Below are positions 44,296 to 56,261 of a stretch of 64,000 bases of DNA, piece after piece. Where the stretch lies: NCBI GenBank assembly GCA_018524725.1, contig JAEUWP010000335.1, forward strand, positions 1-64,000. Reading direction: 5' to 3'. The first letter of the stretch is position 1, and each line of letters begins with the position of its first letter. The notes below the pieces were generated by a model that did not search any database, was not told the DNA's origin, and saw nothing but the letters and a program-made list of their open reading frames with translations. The position numbers were made by a program, and so were the translations under genes. Origin of the DNA: Podaxis mareebaensis. Lineage: Eukaryota; Basidiomycota; Agaricomycetes; Agaricales; Agaricaceae.

Positions 44296-46576
44296 ATGTC
44301 GTCGCCAATGGAAGTCGAAAAGCCAAATAAAGAGAGATCGTGAGTTAACATGGTCTCTACACAACTTGTGCCCTAATATCATGTTCCAGGCACTCTACTG
44401 ATACTTTGAGGACGAGGAGATCCCAACGCTCGACTTCAAGAGAACGTGACCGAGAGAGGAAGGACAGGCGCAAAGATCGCGGCGACTACGACAACAGGAG
44501 GAAGAGAAGTCGTAGCAGGGAATACCGTGATCGCTCTCGAGACCGACACAGAGATAGGGATCGTGAAAGAGAGAGGCGCCGCGACCGGGAGGGTGACAGA
44601 TCCCACCGGAGTGGAAGAGGTCATAGTCGTCACCGGGAACGAGATAGAGACCGTGAAGATCGTGAAAGAGATAGACGACGCAAGCGCGATGATAACGAAG
44701 AGCCCGAGGGCGAGGACCGTGCAAAGAGGAGGAGGCCTGACGAAGATGTCGACGAAAAAGATGGCGGCCCAGGTTATAGTCCTCATTCGACTCACAGAGA
44801 CCGTTCTCCCGACCGAAGACCCGGAGGTAGGACTCCTCTCGATCCACGAGACGAATTCGATGATCCACCCAGATATCGAAGAGATCGGGATCACCGTCGT
44901 CGAGAGGGCAGGCGCTCTGTTGCGGATGACGACGAATATAAGGACCGTCGTCATCGGACAAGGAGTCCTGTGCCTCCCACAAGGTACGGAGTTCTCTTAT
45001 CTTTATAAGCATATATTGATTCCGTTACAGACGGCTTTCTCCTTCATACGATGCAGGAGAAGACTACAATCCAGATGAACCAAAAGAAGACGACTCTGAA
45101 GCTCGCTCAGTATTTGTGTCTCAACTTGCCGCTCGATTGACAGCTCGGGACTTAGGCTATTTCTTCGAAGACAAGCTTGGTGAAGGCACCGTCATGGACG
45201 CTCGGATTGTCACGGATAGGTTATCGAGAAGGTCTAAGGGGTGAGTGCCTAAGACCACACCCTGACTCATGGTTCCCATAAACCTCCCCTCAGAATCGGA
45301 TACGTCGAATTCCGGTCTATTGACCTCGTAGAGAAAGCCATAGCTCTTTCAGGGACTGTCGTCATGGGTCTTCCCATTATGGTACAACTGACAGAAGCTG
45401 AAAGGAACAAGACTCATGCAGGTGACGGGTACGCATTGACTTTATGCCCCTCTACCACATGCTCAACCTTTCACTTATAGAAGTATTAATTTGCCGCCGG
45501 GTGTCAGCGCACCTCACGGAGCCATGTAATGGATCTTGTTTGTTCTGTTCATTTTCATATCTCTGACCTACCTTGTAGTCTTTACGTCGGGTCCCTCCAT
45601 TTCAATCTCACCGAGTCGGATATCAAACAGGTCTTCGAAGTTTTCGGTGAACTCGAGTTTGTTGATTTGCATAGGGATCCAATGACGGGGAGAAGTAAAG
45701 GATATGCCTTTGTTCAGTGGGTGCCTCCGTCTTTGAACGAGGACTTTCTTCCTGACGAACGATCCAGGTACAAGAGGGCCGAGGATGCCAGGATGGCACT
45801 ACAACAAATGGAAGGCTTTGAGTTGGCTGGTCGCACAGTAAGTTGGAGTTCTTTCCGCTTAATTGCTAGACACATGAGGTTGACACTACTAGCTTCGCGT
45901 CAACACTGTCCACGAGAAAGGAACAGCCAAATACACGCAACAAGACTCACTTGATGAATCTGGGGGTACGTGATAGGATTGTCTCGAACTGGTAACAACT
46001 ATTCACTCCCAAGCATGCAGGCGGTAACTTGAACGCTGCATCACGTCAAGCACTAATGCAGAAACTTGCTAGGACTGACCAGCCAGCGCCTCGACCTGAA
46101 CCTGTGTAAGCAAAATCGTCACTCCAATCAATGAATAGTGGGTAACGTCGCCATCAGTCAACGACCGAATATACCTCAATCAATGCAGTCTCGATCTGTG
46201 CTTCTCAAGAATATGTTTGATCCTGATGAGTATGTTTTCGCTTGTATTACAATGCACAGACTATGTGGCTTAGTTTTTAATACCAGGGAAACTGAAAAAG
46301 ACTGGGACAAAGATTTGGCTGACGACGTCAAAGGGGAATGTGAATCTAAATACGGCAAAGTTCTTGCGATTAAGGTTGAGAGAGACTCGCAAGTGAGTTT
46401 ATTGTTCTTTTCACCTGGTGCCCTTCTCATAGCACTGGCAGGGAGAAATCTATGTTAAGTTCGATTCTGTCGATTCTGCTAAGAAAGCCGTACAAGGTCT
46501 CAACGGACGATGGTTTGGAGGACGACAAGTTTCCGCTGTTTTCATATCCGACGCTATTATGCAAGCTCACCAGTAA
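44296..46576 (+). CDS. RBM39/Rsd1-like RNA-binding splicing factor
   Basis: Twelve exons: 44296-44339, 44390-44983, 45031-45240, 45294-45428, 45481-45525, 45579-45716, 45768-45837, 45893-45965, 46021-46105, 46158-46229, 46287-46392 and 46442-46576; 568 residues. An RS domain rich in Arg/Asp/Ser repeats covers residues ~18-215. RRM1 has RNP2 SVFVSQL and RNP1 SKGIGYVEF. RRM2 has LYVGSL and SKGYAFVQY, the latter joined across a splice. A C-terminal U2AF-homology RRM has SVLLKNMFDP and ends with GRQVSAVFI. This order is diagnostic for the RBM39/CAPER-alpha/Rsd1 family, which links U2AF, SF1 and SF3b during branch-site recognition. Confidence 0.94.
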
Positions 46577-46969
46577 ACGGCAGTTACAACTTAGCAGGAC
46601 GATCAACGAACACACCCGACTTTTTTGTCGCATCACTGAATTTTTGTCTTGAACAGATTATTCTTTGCCTCACGGTCACAAAATGTTTCGTATGCTTCCA
46701 GTCTTATTATTTATACACACTGTGTTACACCTCTTAACCGATTTCAACACCGCGCCAGTAATTGACGACTTATAGGCAGGTTTTATTATTGCCACCAGTG
46801 GAGAATGACAACTTGTTGCCTGAATGCTTTGTCCCTAATAAAAATCATTGCAAGTCTGTAAGGGCTTGTCGACATATAACGCGCTAAGATATATTTCTCG
46901 TGGCGCTGTACTCCTTTGGTCCCGCTGATTGCCTTCGCTAGGCCTCCCACAAGCCCTAACCGATCACTG
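46577..46969. other. Convergent intergenic region
   Basis: Joins the 3' flanks of the splicing factor and the damaged permease. A long minus-strand open frame (to 46786) passes through it but is frame-shifted relative to the permease C-terminus; I see no separate gene. Confidence 0.4.
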
Positions 46970-49438
46970 TCAGTACATGTAACGGAAGAGCGGAGAATCC
47001 GGTCCAGCTGCCAAATTCTCCGTCTTGACGTCTTGTGGCCTAACGTCAATGCCTTGTACTCGATTCCTTCTCCTGTTTTCGAGCCGCATCCAAATGCCCA
47101 GGCTTCGGAAGACAGTATGTCAGCTACCAAAAATGATGGACTAGACAACGTCCACACCCTGCAACAAGAATAAAACAGATTGCTCCAGACACAGCTTCAT
47201 GTTCATTTCTTCAGTCAGAGATGTCATTTTCGTGATATCACGAGACTCACCGGAAGTTATTAAGGCTACCCTGCTGAGTCAAATCGTGTTCAACAAAAAA
47301 CGGAATCGCATACCAGGTAGGTATCTTGGTTCGTCTTGCGCTCGAAATACATTTGTCGAAATGAGGCCAGCAGAATTGGCAATGGCAACTTAATGTATCA
47401 TGGCTCAGTGAAAAACACACCGTTTTCTATGCTTTTCTTACCCATTATACCTGCAACTGCCGCACGCCGTGATTCTTGAGGAGTATTGTTCGCATACCTT
47501 GAGAAGGTTGAAGTACTTGCACCATGTCCTTCAAAACTCCCCCGCTTACCAAGTGGCCACAAGCACCGATGGAGCAAAAGCCTTGGATTCGATCAGATGA
47601 TCGATTTCTGGACGTAGAGTGAAAGTCTTACACCCATTGTTAGAAGGAAGCAGGCGAAATAGGCAACACCCTTGTGACGAACAACGTCAATGACACCGAG
47701 AATGATGAAACCAATAAGCGCAATCAAGAGCGGGATACATCTGCAGTCTCGTTAGTAGATGGGTTCCTAGGAACTAGGTGGCCTACATGTGGATGGAGCG
47801 TTCTCGAAAATAGTCCGAGGAAAATGTGAGCGCGATTAATGTTAGCGCCCCAACAATATTCGGGGCCACTGTGAAAAGATTGGTCTTGACGGTAGAATAT
47901 CCCAGACTACCAACAATCTGCGGCAAGAAGTTGTTGACACTCGTCAGGGGGACACCGAATGTCAAATTGACCACTGCCCAGACCCTACAAGGCTCGTCAA
48001 AAAATGCAAAGAGGATTCTTGGAAGCACAGTCATACCAATACATAGGACTCTCAAGGGGTCGAAAACTGTCACGGATACTCAGCTTTTCGTCAATCGTCA
48101 CCGACGAATCTGCAAGAATCCGCATTCGTGCGATCTCCTTTCGCGGGGGCTGAGAAACCACCACGTAGAGGGCGAACGAGGAAGCCAGAAGAAAGCAAAG
48201 ACGGCAAATATAACGGTAGATGCTCCTGAAGGGAATACGGAAAGGGATCAGATTAAGCTTTACATTGCATTGTTGGAATAAATACCTTCAATCCAGAAGA
48301 GGAATTGCCAGCCCTTGTATTTAGAATGCCTGATATGAAAGACCCCGAATGCAATAAGTCCTGAACACAAACTTCATTACACGACCATCTTGACCGTTTG
48401 TGTGCATCTGAGCCTACCGGAGAATGCCCCCGAAATGGCCGACATGGCTGAAGGATACTGTCAAACGTACACCAAGCCAGGAGCTTCGATTTCCCTGCTT
48501 ACCATAGAAAATGCCCAGTCTAGAAGCGAGCTCGTTTCTCTTGTAGAACGTGGAAAGATAGAAGAGAACGCCAGGTAGCATCGCAGCTTCAAAAATCCCC
48601 AGGAAGAAACGTATTGCGAAAACCTCTTTTGTGCATGATTGAGCATCGATAGCGAGATGGGAAGATCATAGTTCCACCCACGGGAGAAGCCTCGCGCAAT
48701 AGCCGAAAAAAGAGACCTAAAGTACAGATATATCATTTCCAGCCTGTTCGATTTGCGTTACTACTAACATGGAACCCTGCAAGAATCAGCGAGATCCATA
48801 GGAAATATTAAGGAGCGATAACATACAAAACCCAACATCATGATTGGCAATACACGAGCTGCGGAGTAACGCTTTGCCAGAAGAGATATCGGTGTCCCAA
48901 ACCTGTTCAGCGCCGTTGTCGGGTGGAAACAGGGGAGCACAACTGATCAGCTTACAGGCAGAATGGAACCTATGGGACAATTGTGAGACTACGCCACGAT
49001 GTGCCGCGGCCCAAACGCACGTAGAAAACCATAACGAGAATGTAATACTACACAGGGACTCAGACTTCAGTCGACAACAAGGAGGAGACATCACACACTT
49101 GATTCCCAGTCAAACCGATATCCTGTTTGACTATATATTAACGTCGGTACGGTGCAGCTTGAGTATCTCACCTTGTCCCACCCTGCCGTCTTAGCATTGG
49201 CCACGTTGCCCTTGTCAAGAGCATTACACAAGTACCTAATGTGATGAAAGTCAGAAGCAAGTCGGCATATATGGCGAGAAATTCTTTACATGAACGCCAA
49301 AGGGAGCAGTAAGCAAACGTCGTATTTGCGCGTCAACTTCCGCTCTTCAGCGACACTGTAAGATTCCGTCCCTTTTGCGAGCGTTTCATTCTCCTCTTGA
49401 ATGCTCCCGGACTTCTTGCTTCGAGTATCGGTTTCCAT
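46970..49438 (-). pseudogene. Damaged MFS permease gene (allantoate/DAL5-like anion symporter family)
   Basis: The start at 49438 and the first two thirds read as an intact family member across many short introns: KYDVCLLPLAFMYLCNALD, GNVANAKTAGWDKDIGLTGNQ (in separate exons), FAIRFFLGIFEAAMLPGVLF and KYKGWQFLFWIEG. At about 48125-48150 the frame must shift by one base, next to a run of five G (plus strand), to continue from WFLSPRER into ARMRILADSS. The middle is then normal (VPLTSVNNFLPQIVGSLGYS, NNTPQESRRAAVAGIM). The C-terminal part, recognisable as GIWMRLENRRRNR and ending in FRYMY, is interrupted by in-frame TAG and TGA codons near 47120-47155. An assembly error could explain the first lesion, but not both easily. 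An 8-nt exon (GGTTCCAT) is present. Confidence 0.7.
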
Positions 49439-50038
49439 CTTTTGTAGGATTGTAGATGCAGACACTTTGCTTCAGAGGAAGTCAGGCCTGTCGGTGGTTG
49501 AGATCCAACAAGGCGCCGGACTACCCAACTTCTCCAATCCACTTCTAGACCTCCCCACCCTATTGGTAAAATTAGTCACAACATGCGTTTACCCACGGGA
49601 AGAGCGTTGGCGCAGCAGAGATATAAAAAGCCGTGGTGTGATAAGCTCGGACCTACACGATTCCAGGCAAGAATCACTCCGCAGAAGAATCCCTCTACAT
49701 ACACAACGCACCTCGAGAAGGTACATTCTGTGATGTTATGAGCAGAAGCATATTGAAGCCTTGTGGTCGAACGAGGTGAGGTGATGTCACAAGACCTTCC
49801 ATGAGTTGTCCCCGCAATGACACAATCCCATTTAGACACTTCTTAAGTTCTTGAGGGCCGATCAGTATTAAGAAGCTCTAGTAACCAAGGGTTTATATTT
49901 GCCGAGCCGAACCCCGCGTGGTGCTGATCACCGTGATCGATCATGTGTTAGGCGAGGAAATTTCATATCCTACGACCCAAAGATAGGGGCTTCGCACCTT
50001 GCCACTTGACTTTTTCTACACGCTCGCTTGGAGGCAAC
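49439..50038. other. Divergent intergenic region
   Basis: 600 bp between the damaged permease and the D-serine dehydratase gene, both of whose promoters should be here. No gene or clear motif recognised. Confidence 0.4.
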
Positions 50039-51609
50039 ATGGTCCCTCAGACCAGTACTCCTTATCATCTGCTCCTGAGACCCAACAAAGATGCCCTTAG
50101 AAGTGAATTTGTAGGGAAATCACTGGACGGCATTAGGACTCCAGCTTTGATCATAGATCGACATCAGTTCGCGAAAAATTGTGCTAGTATGCATCAAAGA
50201 GCTATGGAATGGGGTGCGACCTTTCGAGCACACCTGAAAACGCATAAGGTAGGCACCGAATGACCAATTTTCGTGTCCTCGCCTATGTGACGCCCCCAGA
50301 CTACCGAGGGAACAAGGCTGCAACTCGTTTCTGACAGAGGTCGTTCGCACGCCGTAGTCGTGTCAACCATGTTAGAGGCCTGGGCAGTTGTCCACACTGG
50401 CCTTGTGAAGGACGGACTCGTGAAGGATGTAAGTATTGTCGTCGCACCAGTGTGAACAATAGCGAGGATGACGAGGGACGTAGATCTTGTACGGCTTGCC
50501 CATCGGAGTGGATAAAATAGCCGATCTCTCCAGCCTTTGGCGCGAGATTGGACCTCAAGGAGGAGTAGTGCGGTTACTCGTCGATCATCCAGAGCAAGTC
50601 AGACACTTGGAGCAGTTCGAAAGGCAAAACGATAAGCCTAGAAGGTGGTCGGTATTTGTGAAGGTTCATAATGGCCAAAAGTCGGTGTATGCGTCATCTT
50701 CATGCATCCGGCTGAAACTCACGCTCCGGCAGCCGGGCTGGTGTTCGTCCTGAGTCCCAAGAATTCCGCGACCTTCTTAAGGTACTCCTCGCGTCTCCCG
50801 CCATTTCAATACATGGATTCTATGGACATGCAGGAAATTCTTATGGCTCGACCTCGTTGTCGGAAGCGTCGTCTTTCCTGTCGGGTGAAGTCCAGACCGT
50901 CAATACGGCTGCAGAGATCGCATTAAAGGAAATTTCCAAAAGCACAGAAACATCTCACCATTCCCAGCCTTTTGTGCTCTCGGTCGGTTCCACACCAACA
51001 GCACATGCAGCCAATGCAGAGACCCGACGACTGCTCTCCAATGTCCTCCACGGAAACCTAGAATTGCATGCTGGTAAGTGCATAGGAGTTTTCCTTCGCT
51101 GCTCGGCGGCGCTTCAGACCTAAGCAGGGAATTATCCAATGTTGGATCTGCAGCAACAACACACGACATTGATCAGCGGAGCACAGATAGCACAAAAAGT
51201 TAGGGCTACTGTGGTATCGTATTATCCTGGGCGAGGACAGAATGGGGAAGATGAAGCGTTGGTGGATGCTGGCGCCATCGCATTCAGCAAGGATACTGGC
51301 CCTTCCGGAGGTTATGGGGAAGTCGTAGGAAGGCCTTGGAAGCTTTCTCGTATATCTCAAGAGCATGGAATCTTGACACGGAAGGAAAGTGGTGGAGGCG
51401 GGAGGCACGAGCTCACAATCGGAACCGTAGTGGAAATTGTTGGCCAACATGCCTGCCTGATCGCCGCGGTTCGTCTGCAATGAATGGCTCCCCAAGGCAC
51501 CGAACTGAATCCTTTTGAACAGGCATATCCATGGTTCTACATAGTTGACAGTACGGAAGGTGAAGGGAATAGTATTGTTGATATGTGGGTTCCCTGGAAA
51601 GGGTGGTAA
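50039..51609 (+). CDS. DSD1: D-serine dehydratase (DSD1-like)
   Basis: Exons 50039-50248, 50300-50428, 50484-50686, 50733-51073, 51128-51468 and 51523-51609; 436 residues. A PLP- and zinc-dependent enzyme of the fold-III (alanine racemase) type that turns D-serine into pyruvate and ammonia. RTPALIIDRHQFAKNC is the N-terminal strand. The PLP lysine is expected in FRAHLKTHKT, which spans the first splice. SIHGFYGHAGNSYG and FVLSVGSTPTAH bind the phosphate. The C-terminal zinc site is in VGQHACL (His and Cys two apart), and the end VDMWVPWKGW is typical. Family relatives such as D-threonine aldolase are close, but the QHAC zinc motif favours Dsd1. Confidence 0.92.
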
Positions 51610-51844
51610 GATTGATGAATTTTGTGCAGTTAGATGATAGAAGAGAAATAAACCGCGTTCCAAGACTTTGAAGTAGATTACCGGTCACGTGCGTGACGCA
51701 GCCCTGCGCCTTTGGAGTCCTGGACATGAGGCGTAGTGTTTAACGTCTAGAACAGTGGTCTCACAAGAACAGCTATTCATCCTGTAAAAGCTCCGCGACG
51801 TAGGCGAACGACTCCTAGTCCCTCACTACCATATCTTATCTACA

Positions 51845-52922
51845 ATGACGTTTCCTGACTACGAGGGAGATGCCACGGAACTACTAGAGACATATGGTTC
51901 GTCCCAGCTTACCCTTTCGGCCCTTGGCTCACAGAACGCAGACTTCTTGATGAAATACATCATCATCGGTACATAATTGATTGTTCAATTGAATAAACGT
52001 TTATCTCAACATGCCTCAACAGGTGAAGCCGGGACAGGCAAATCATGTCTATTGCACCATTTCACCCATAATACATGTGGGTCCCGACTCTCGATGCGAC
52101 CCATGGGATACTGAGGACAATCCAGTCAAGGATCACTCGCAACATACTATAGGTGTCGAGTTTTCGAGCCGGACAGTTAAACTTGGAGAAAAACGCATCA
52201 AACTACAGGTGTGTGTATCGGTGCTATTGCCTGCCTTCCTCCTAGCCCATTCACCGAATGTTTAGCTCTGGGACACGGCTGGACAAGAACGATTCAGGTA
52301 TTATACTTTATACTTGTCTTTATACATTGCTAATGAAGCAGATCTGTCACTCGGAGCTACTATCGAGGAGCTGCTGGTGCCATTCTAGTGTATGATATCA
52401 CAAAGTGCGGCAATTCTCCATGTTTGTGTTACTCTCGTCTTACGTCCTACAGTCGAGAATCTTTTACGAATCTTGGGCGATGGCTTGCAGATGCGCGAGC
52501 ACTCGCAAGTCCTCACTTGGTCGTAGTCCTGGTTGGGAATAAGTCGGACAGGGAAGAGGATCGGGAAGTCGAGTGGGCGGAAGCAAGCCGATGGGCAGCA
52601 GAGAACGGTATGCCCTCAACACTTGCCGAGGTTTGCATCCTTCTGATTTCTTTCAGACGTACACTTTCTTGAAGCATCATCACTAACAGGGGACAACGTT
52701 GAGGCACCATTTCTTCTCGCCGCCCGAGCGATCCTGCTGGCTATTGAGTCCGGAACCCTCGATCCCGAGAAAGCAGGAAGCGGTGTTAGTTATGGAGACA
52801 GGGCACTACGTCGCGTCAATAGCTCAAGTCGCATGAGCTTCGGGAGCCTAAGTGGGCATCGGCGTAAGGGGAGTGTGAAACTCAAAGTCAAGAGCTGGAT
52901 CCCTGGAACGAAATGCTGCTGA
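51845..52922 (+). CDS. Rab4-like small GTPase
   Basis: Eight exons: 51845-51896, 51942-51968, 52023-52076, 52126-52208, 52266-52297, 52342-52404, 52453-52607 and 52657-52922; 243 residues. The P-loop is GEAGTGKS, followed by SCLLHHF; effector-loop [27 protein letters not shown] (20 residues); guanine motifs NKSD and EASS. It ends in two cysteines (KCC) for geranylgeranylation. The close match of the P-loop region and TNRESF to Rab4 suggests a role in endosomal recycling. The C-terminal hypervariable part is longer than usual (about 60 residues) and Ser/Arg-rich. Confidence 0.93.
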
Positions 52923-53827
52923 TGTGCGTTTATCATGGTGAGTTCCCTTGTTATCTGTGCATGGCTCACGTTGAATATTACGGACCATTCTCTTCCAGTC
53001 TTTTCCTTGGAGGAACCACTTATTGTTACATACCCATCGAATTTTGCTATACCAAGACATGGTGCTAATTTTCCTATTCGCCTTTATACATTGCTTTCAC
53101 CGGAGCATTTATTACTTGTCGCTATGATCTAGATTTATATTTTTTGTAATCCGCCAGCGATTTATCCATAACCTATCATAGTTGATGCATGATGATTTGT
53201 GTTCTGCTTATCTTTCTATGTACATTACGCTGCATTCTATGAGCTAGACGCGAACAACAGGATGTATTCTAGCTTCTCTTAGATGAGGTGGGCATTGTTG
53301 TGACTTACGTCCGGCCCGTACTCTCGCATTCACATGGTCATATGTTTTAAGTGTCCTGCCCTTCCAGAGCGGTCACACTCCAAAAGGGTCGTGCAGCGCT
53401 TCGATACCTCGCACTAGCTTGCTTATCTTGCTTCATGCTCTCGCCTATACGTGGTTCTTCCCATGGTTCGCATGGTCTTGACGACAATCGTAGACGAGTA
53501 TTTTTACTCTTCATACAGGTGGAGCTTATTTCTCTTCGCATAGCGCATGGCGTGCGACATCAAGTGACCAAAGGCTCATAGGCGATTCGACATTCCCCTT
53601 CTCGGAGAATTGGTCGCTCACACATCGGATTGCCACGTAGACTATAATGCACCCTCTGCTTCAGTGTAATCATCCGAATTCTTTGCAGTCACCCCCAGAC
53701 TGCTTGGTAGCACCTCCTTGCCTTTAAGAAAGTACGTTCTTCAATTCCCCCAGTCTTCTTCCCTTCCGTTCTCGATCCTGGCGATCCTACACGTTCTATA
53801 CATGCTTTCCTTTCATGATAATCTGCG
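52923..53827. other. Gene-poor region
   Basis: About 900 bp with only short open frames lacking family features. The first part is the AT-rich 3' flank of the Rab gene. No RNA gene recognised. Confidence 0.4.
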
Positions 53828-55932
53828 ATGAGCTCTCGGGCTAACGTACCCACCTTACCTCGACCAGATTCCAGTCGTTCACCGACTACTACCCTTAGCA
53901 GGAGCCCGGGAACATCGCCAGGTGGACCGGTGCCCCCAGAGGGCCCAGTGTTCGCAGTTTCATCCTCTGTACGAAACGCTGTCCTCAACCTCTTGTGCAA
54001 GGCTGACATCGCCGATAGCCTACCTCCTTGATCATCCACCTAACAAGGTCTCTCACCGAGTCAGGAACCCACTCGAACTCTACTGTTAGTTTGTTCCCAC
54101 CACATTCCTCAGGATGTTCACAAAGTTCGTTTCCAGCCGATCAATCCCCAATCACCCAATTCCGATTCACCCTCCCTGACGGCTTCAAGTCAGCCGATGT
54201 CATCTTCGGTAATTGCATCACACCCTCAATCTTCTATATCTTCAGAGCCTACGCAAACCATTGCCCGACCAGCTGATTCCCCAGCTGCCGATCCTCCAGC
54301 TGCTGACCCTGCGCCTGCGTACGTCTTGTCCCACTGTCGCCTTCACCCCTACCATTAATCCTGACGATTTCACAGGTCGATGTCTTCGAGTGGTTCTTCC
54401 TCGAGGCCAGTTGCTACTCTTAGCAACACTCGGGGTGATGCAGCGCCAGCACCGAGCCCGAGCCCGACGACTGGCGCAACTGAGGAGTCCAGTCCGTCTG
54501 CCAAGCCAGCCCCTACTAGCCCTACCCCAACAAGGAATTCTGTCACTACGTCCGCCGCCAGTGGGAAGAGCACAGGAAGGTTATCGAGCCCAGCTCCTCC
54601 CGCTACTACACAAAATTCTGCTTCCACCACTGTATCTGGTAAGACGGACAATTCTTGGACAAGAGAGCATGGGCTAATTTGATCAGTCGTTCCGATTCGA
54701 GCATCGTCTACGATGTTCACGACGATCACGAGCTCACCGGAAACGACATTATCGACGCCTAGTTCCATTCCCGTCACGAATTCCCTGAACGGGATCGTTT
54801 CTTTAACTGCTCCTCCACTGGTCACGGTCCTCAGTACCTCCACCGCCCTTGATGGTGCAGTTTTTACTTTCACACATGTCGTTGCCAACCCCCAAGGCTC
54901 TGTCGATACTTCTAAAGCGGGAAGCGGGTAAGGGACAATAAATGGGGTATTGCGTGTCAGATCTGAAACGCTAATTCAGGTTCCTGGATAATCACGGCCA
55001 AGTGGCGGGTGTCTTTACCGTTGTGGGAGTCGCAGCAACAGCGCTCGTTGTTGCCCTCATCTGGTTCATCCGACGTTACCGCAGAAGGCAGCGGCGCAAA
55101 GCCTGGTTTGCATCCTTAAGACAATATCCTCCATCCCCATTCGCAGATTCCTATCGGGAGGCACACGAAGGCAACTACATGAGATCTGTCCAAACAACGT
55201 CAGATGTCATCCATGATCCGCGAATGGTTAGCTATAACGATATTGGATATCGACCACGGTCTCAAGGAGAGTCGACAGAGGGGTCGACAGGTAATGGATT
55301 GGCAGGAGTTGGAACCGCGGCAGGAGGCACAATTGTTCCATTGCGACGCCCACTTTCTGGGGGCGACCCTTTCCGTGACCCTCCTCCTCCTCGAAATACA
55401 CCTGTCAGTTCTGCTCTAGATCATGACAAGTATAACGAGACTTCTGGCGCATCAGTCGCTCCATCCAGCCCCTCGATTTATCCCGAGAGTTTGCCGCCCA
55501 CAGACGAGCCTTCAAGCCCCGATGGATCGGAACCAAAATCTCAGTTCAAACCCCATCCAGAGCCCATTTTGCGCCGAGCACTTAGTGTACCAGGCCATGC
55601 GGAAGCGCCACCCCGCCCACCACGCTCACACCTTCGTGATTCGCATAAACCAACTGATACTATTTTGCTGACGCCACCTGCTTCGCTCTCATCGCATGGG
55701 CACTCCAAACCTCCAAGTCCTGAGACACAGCATGCGGGTCTACCTGAACACCTGGCCACACGGCGTACCCTGCTCAACGTGGGTTCATGTGAAGCATCTT
55801 CCCGGTTCCTTCGAGTTCTGACTTGAGTCCCATTTTTAGGTCCGGCCGCGTACTGCTCCTGAAAGTACAACTTCTCATGTCTCGCGAGGGATTTCTGGAG
55901 CGCGGGATATTTCATTTACTACGTACACATGA
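53828..55932 (+). CDS. Ser/Thr-rich single-span membrane protein (N-terminus unresolved)
   Basis: Secure exons: 54137-54318, 54376-54638, 54687-54927, 54980-55778 and 55840-55932. An upstream coding exon ends at 54084 (ESGTHSNST, in phase with 54137). The first exon is unclear; an open stretch from ATG 53828 is a candidate. The ectodomain is Ser/Thr/Pro-rich, then a threonine-rich stalk (SLTAPPLVTVLSTSTALDG) leads into GFLDNHGQVAGVF, then one membrane span (VVGVAATALVVALIWFI) and a basic stop-transfer RRYRRRQRRK. The ~270-residue tail is Pro/Ser-rich and disordered. This resembles fungal cell-surface sensor-like proteins in layout only. A similar protein is encoded at 59138-60871. Confidence 0.7.
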
Positions 55933-56261
55933 TACTACCTTCACATGCATTGACAGTCCATAAAAAGATAACAGAAATAACGGACTTCCGATAGTTGTAT
56001 TCCTATACTCCTCGTGCTTCGATAAGCACATGTGTCTTATGTACATGTGTACTATTATAAAACTTTGTACTAGAAGTAGTCTGAACGGGAAGGTTCTGTT
56101 GTGTCTGGTCACACTCTTCAGAATCGGAATGACACAGGAAAAATCGTGTTCCATGGGGCTACGTGACCATTCGATTTCGTACACGAGGTCTAGCAGAATG
56201 ATCCAGAATTCTGGGATAGGGGCAATGCAGGTAGTTATTTCCCCTCTATCAAACCGCAGCA
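55933..56261. other. Convergent intergenic region
   Basis: 3' flanks of the membrane protein and the isochorismatase-family gene. Nothing recognised. Confidence 0.35.

Noticed and set aside
46786..47157. Minus-strand open frame as a separate small gene
   Set aside because: It is the frame-shifted reading of the damaged permease C-terminus; the adjacent frame carries the family motif RLENRRRNR.
53351..53581. Short plus-strand frame with a signal-peptide-like start
   Set aside because: No domain, no Cys pattern, no supporting splice context; likely chance.
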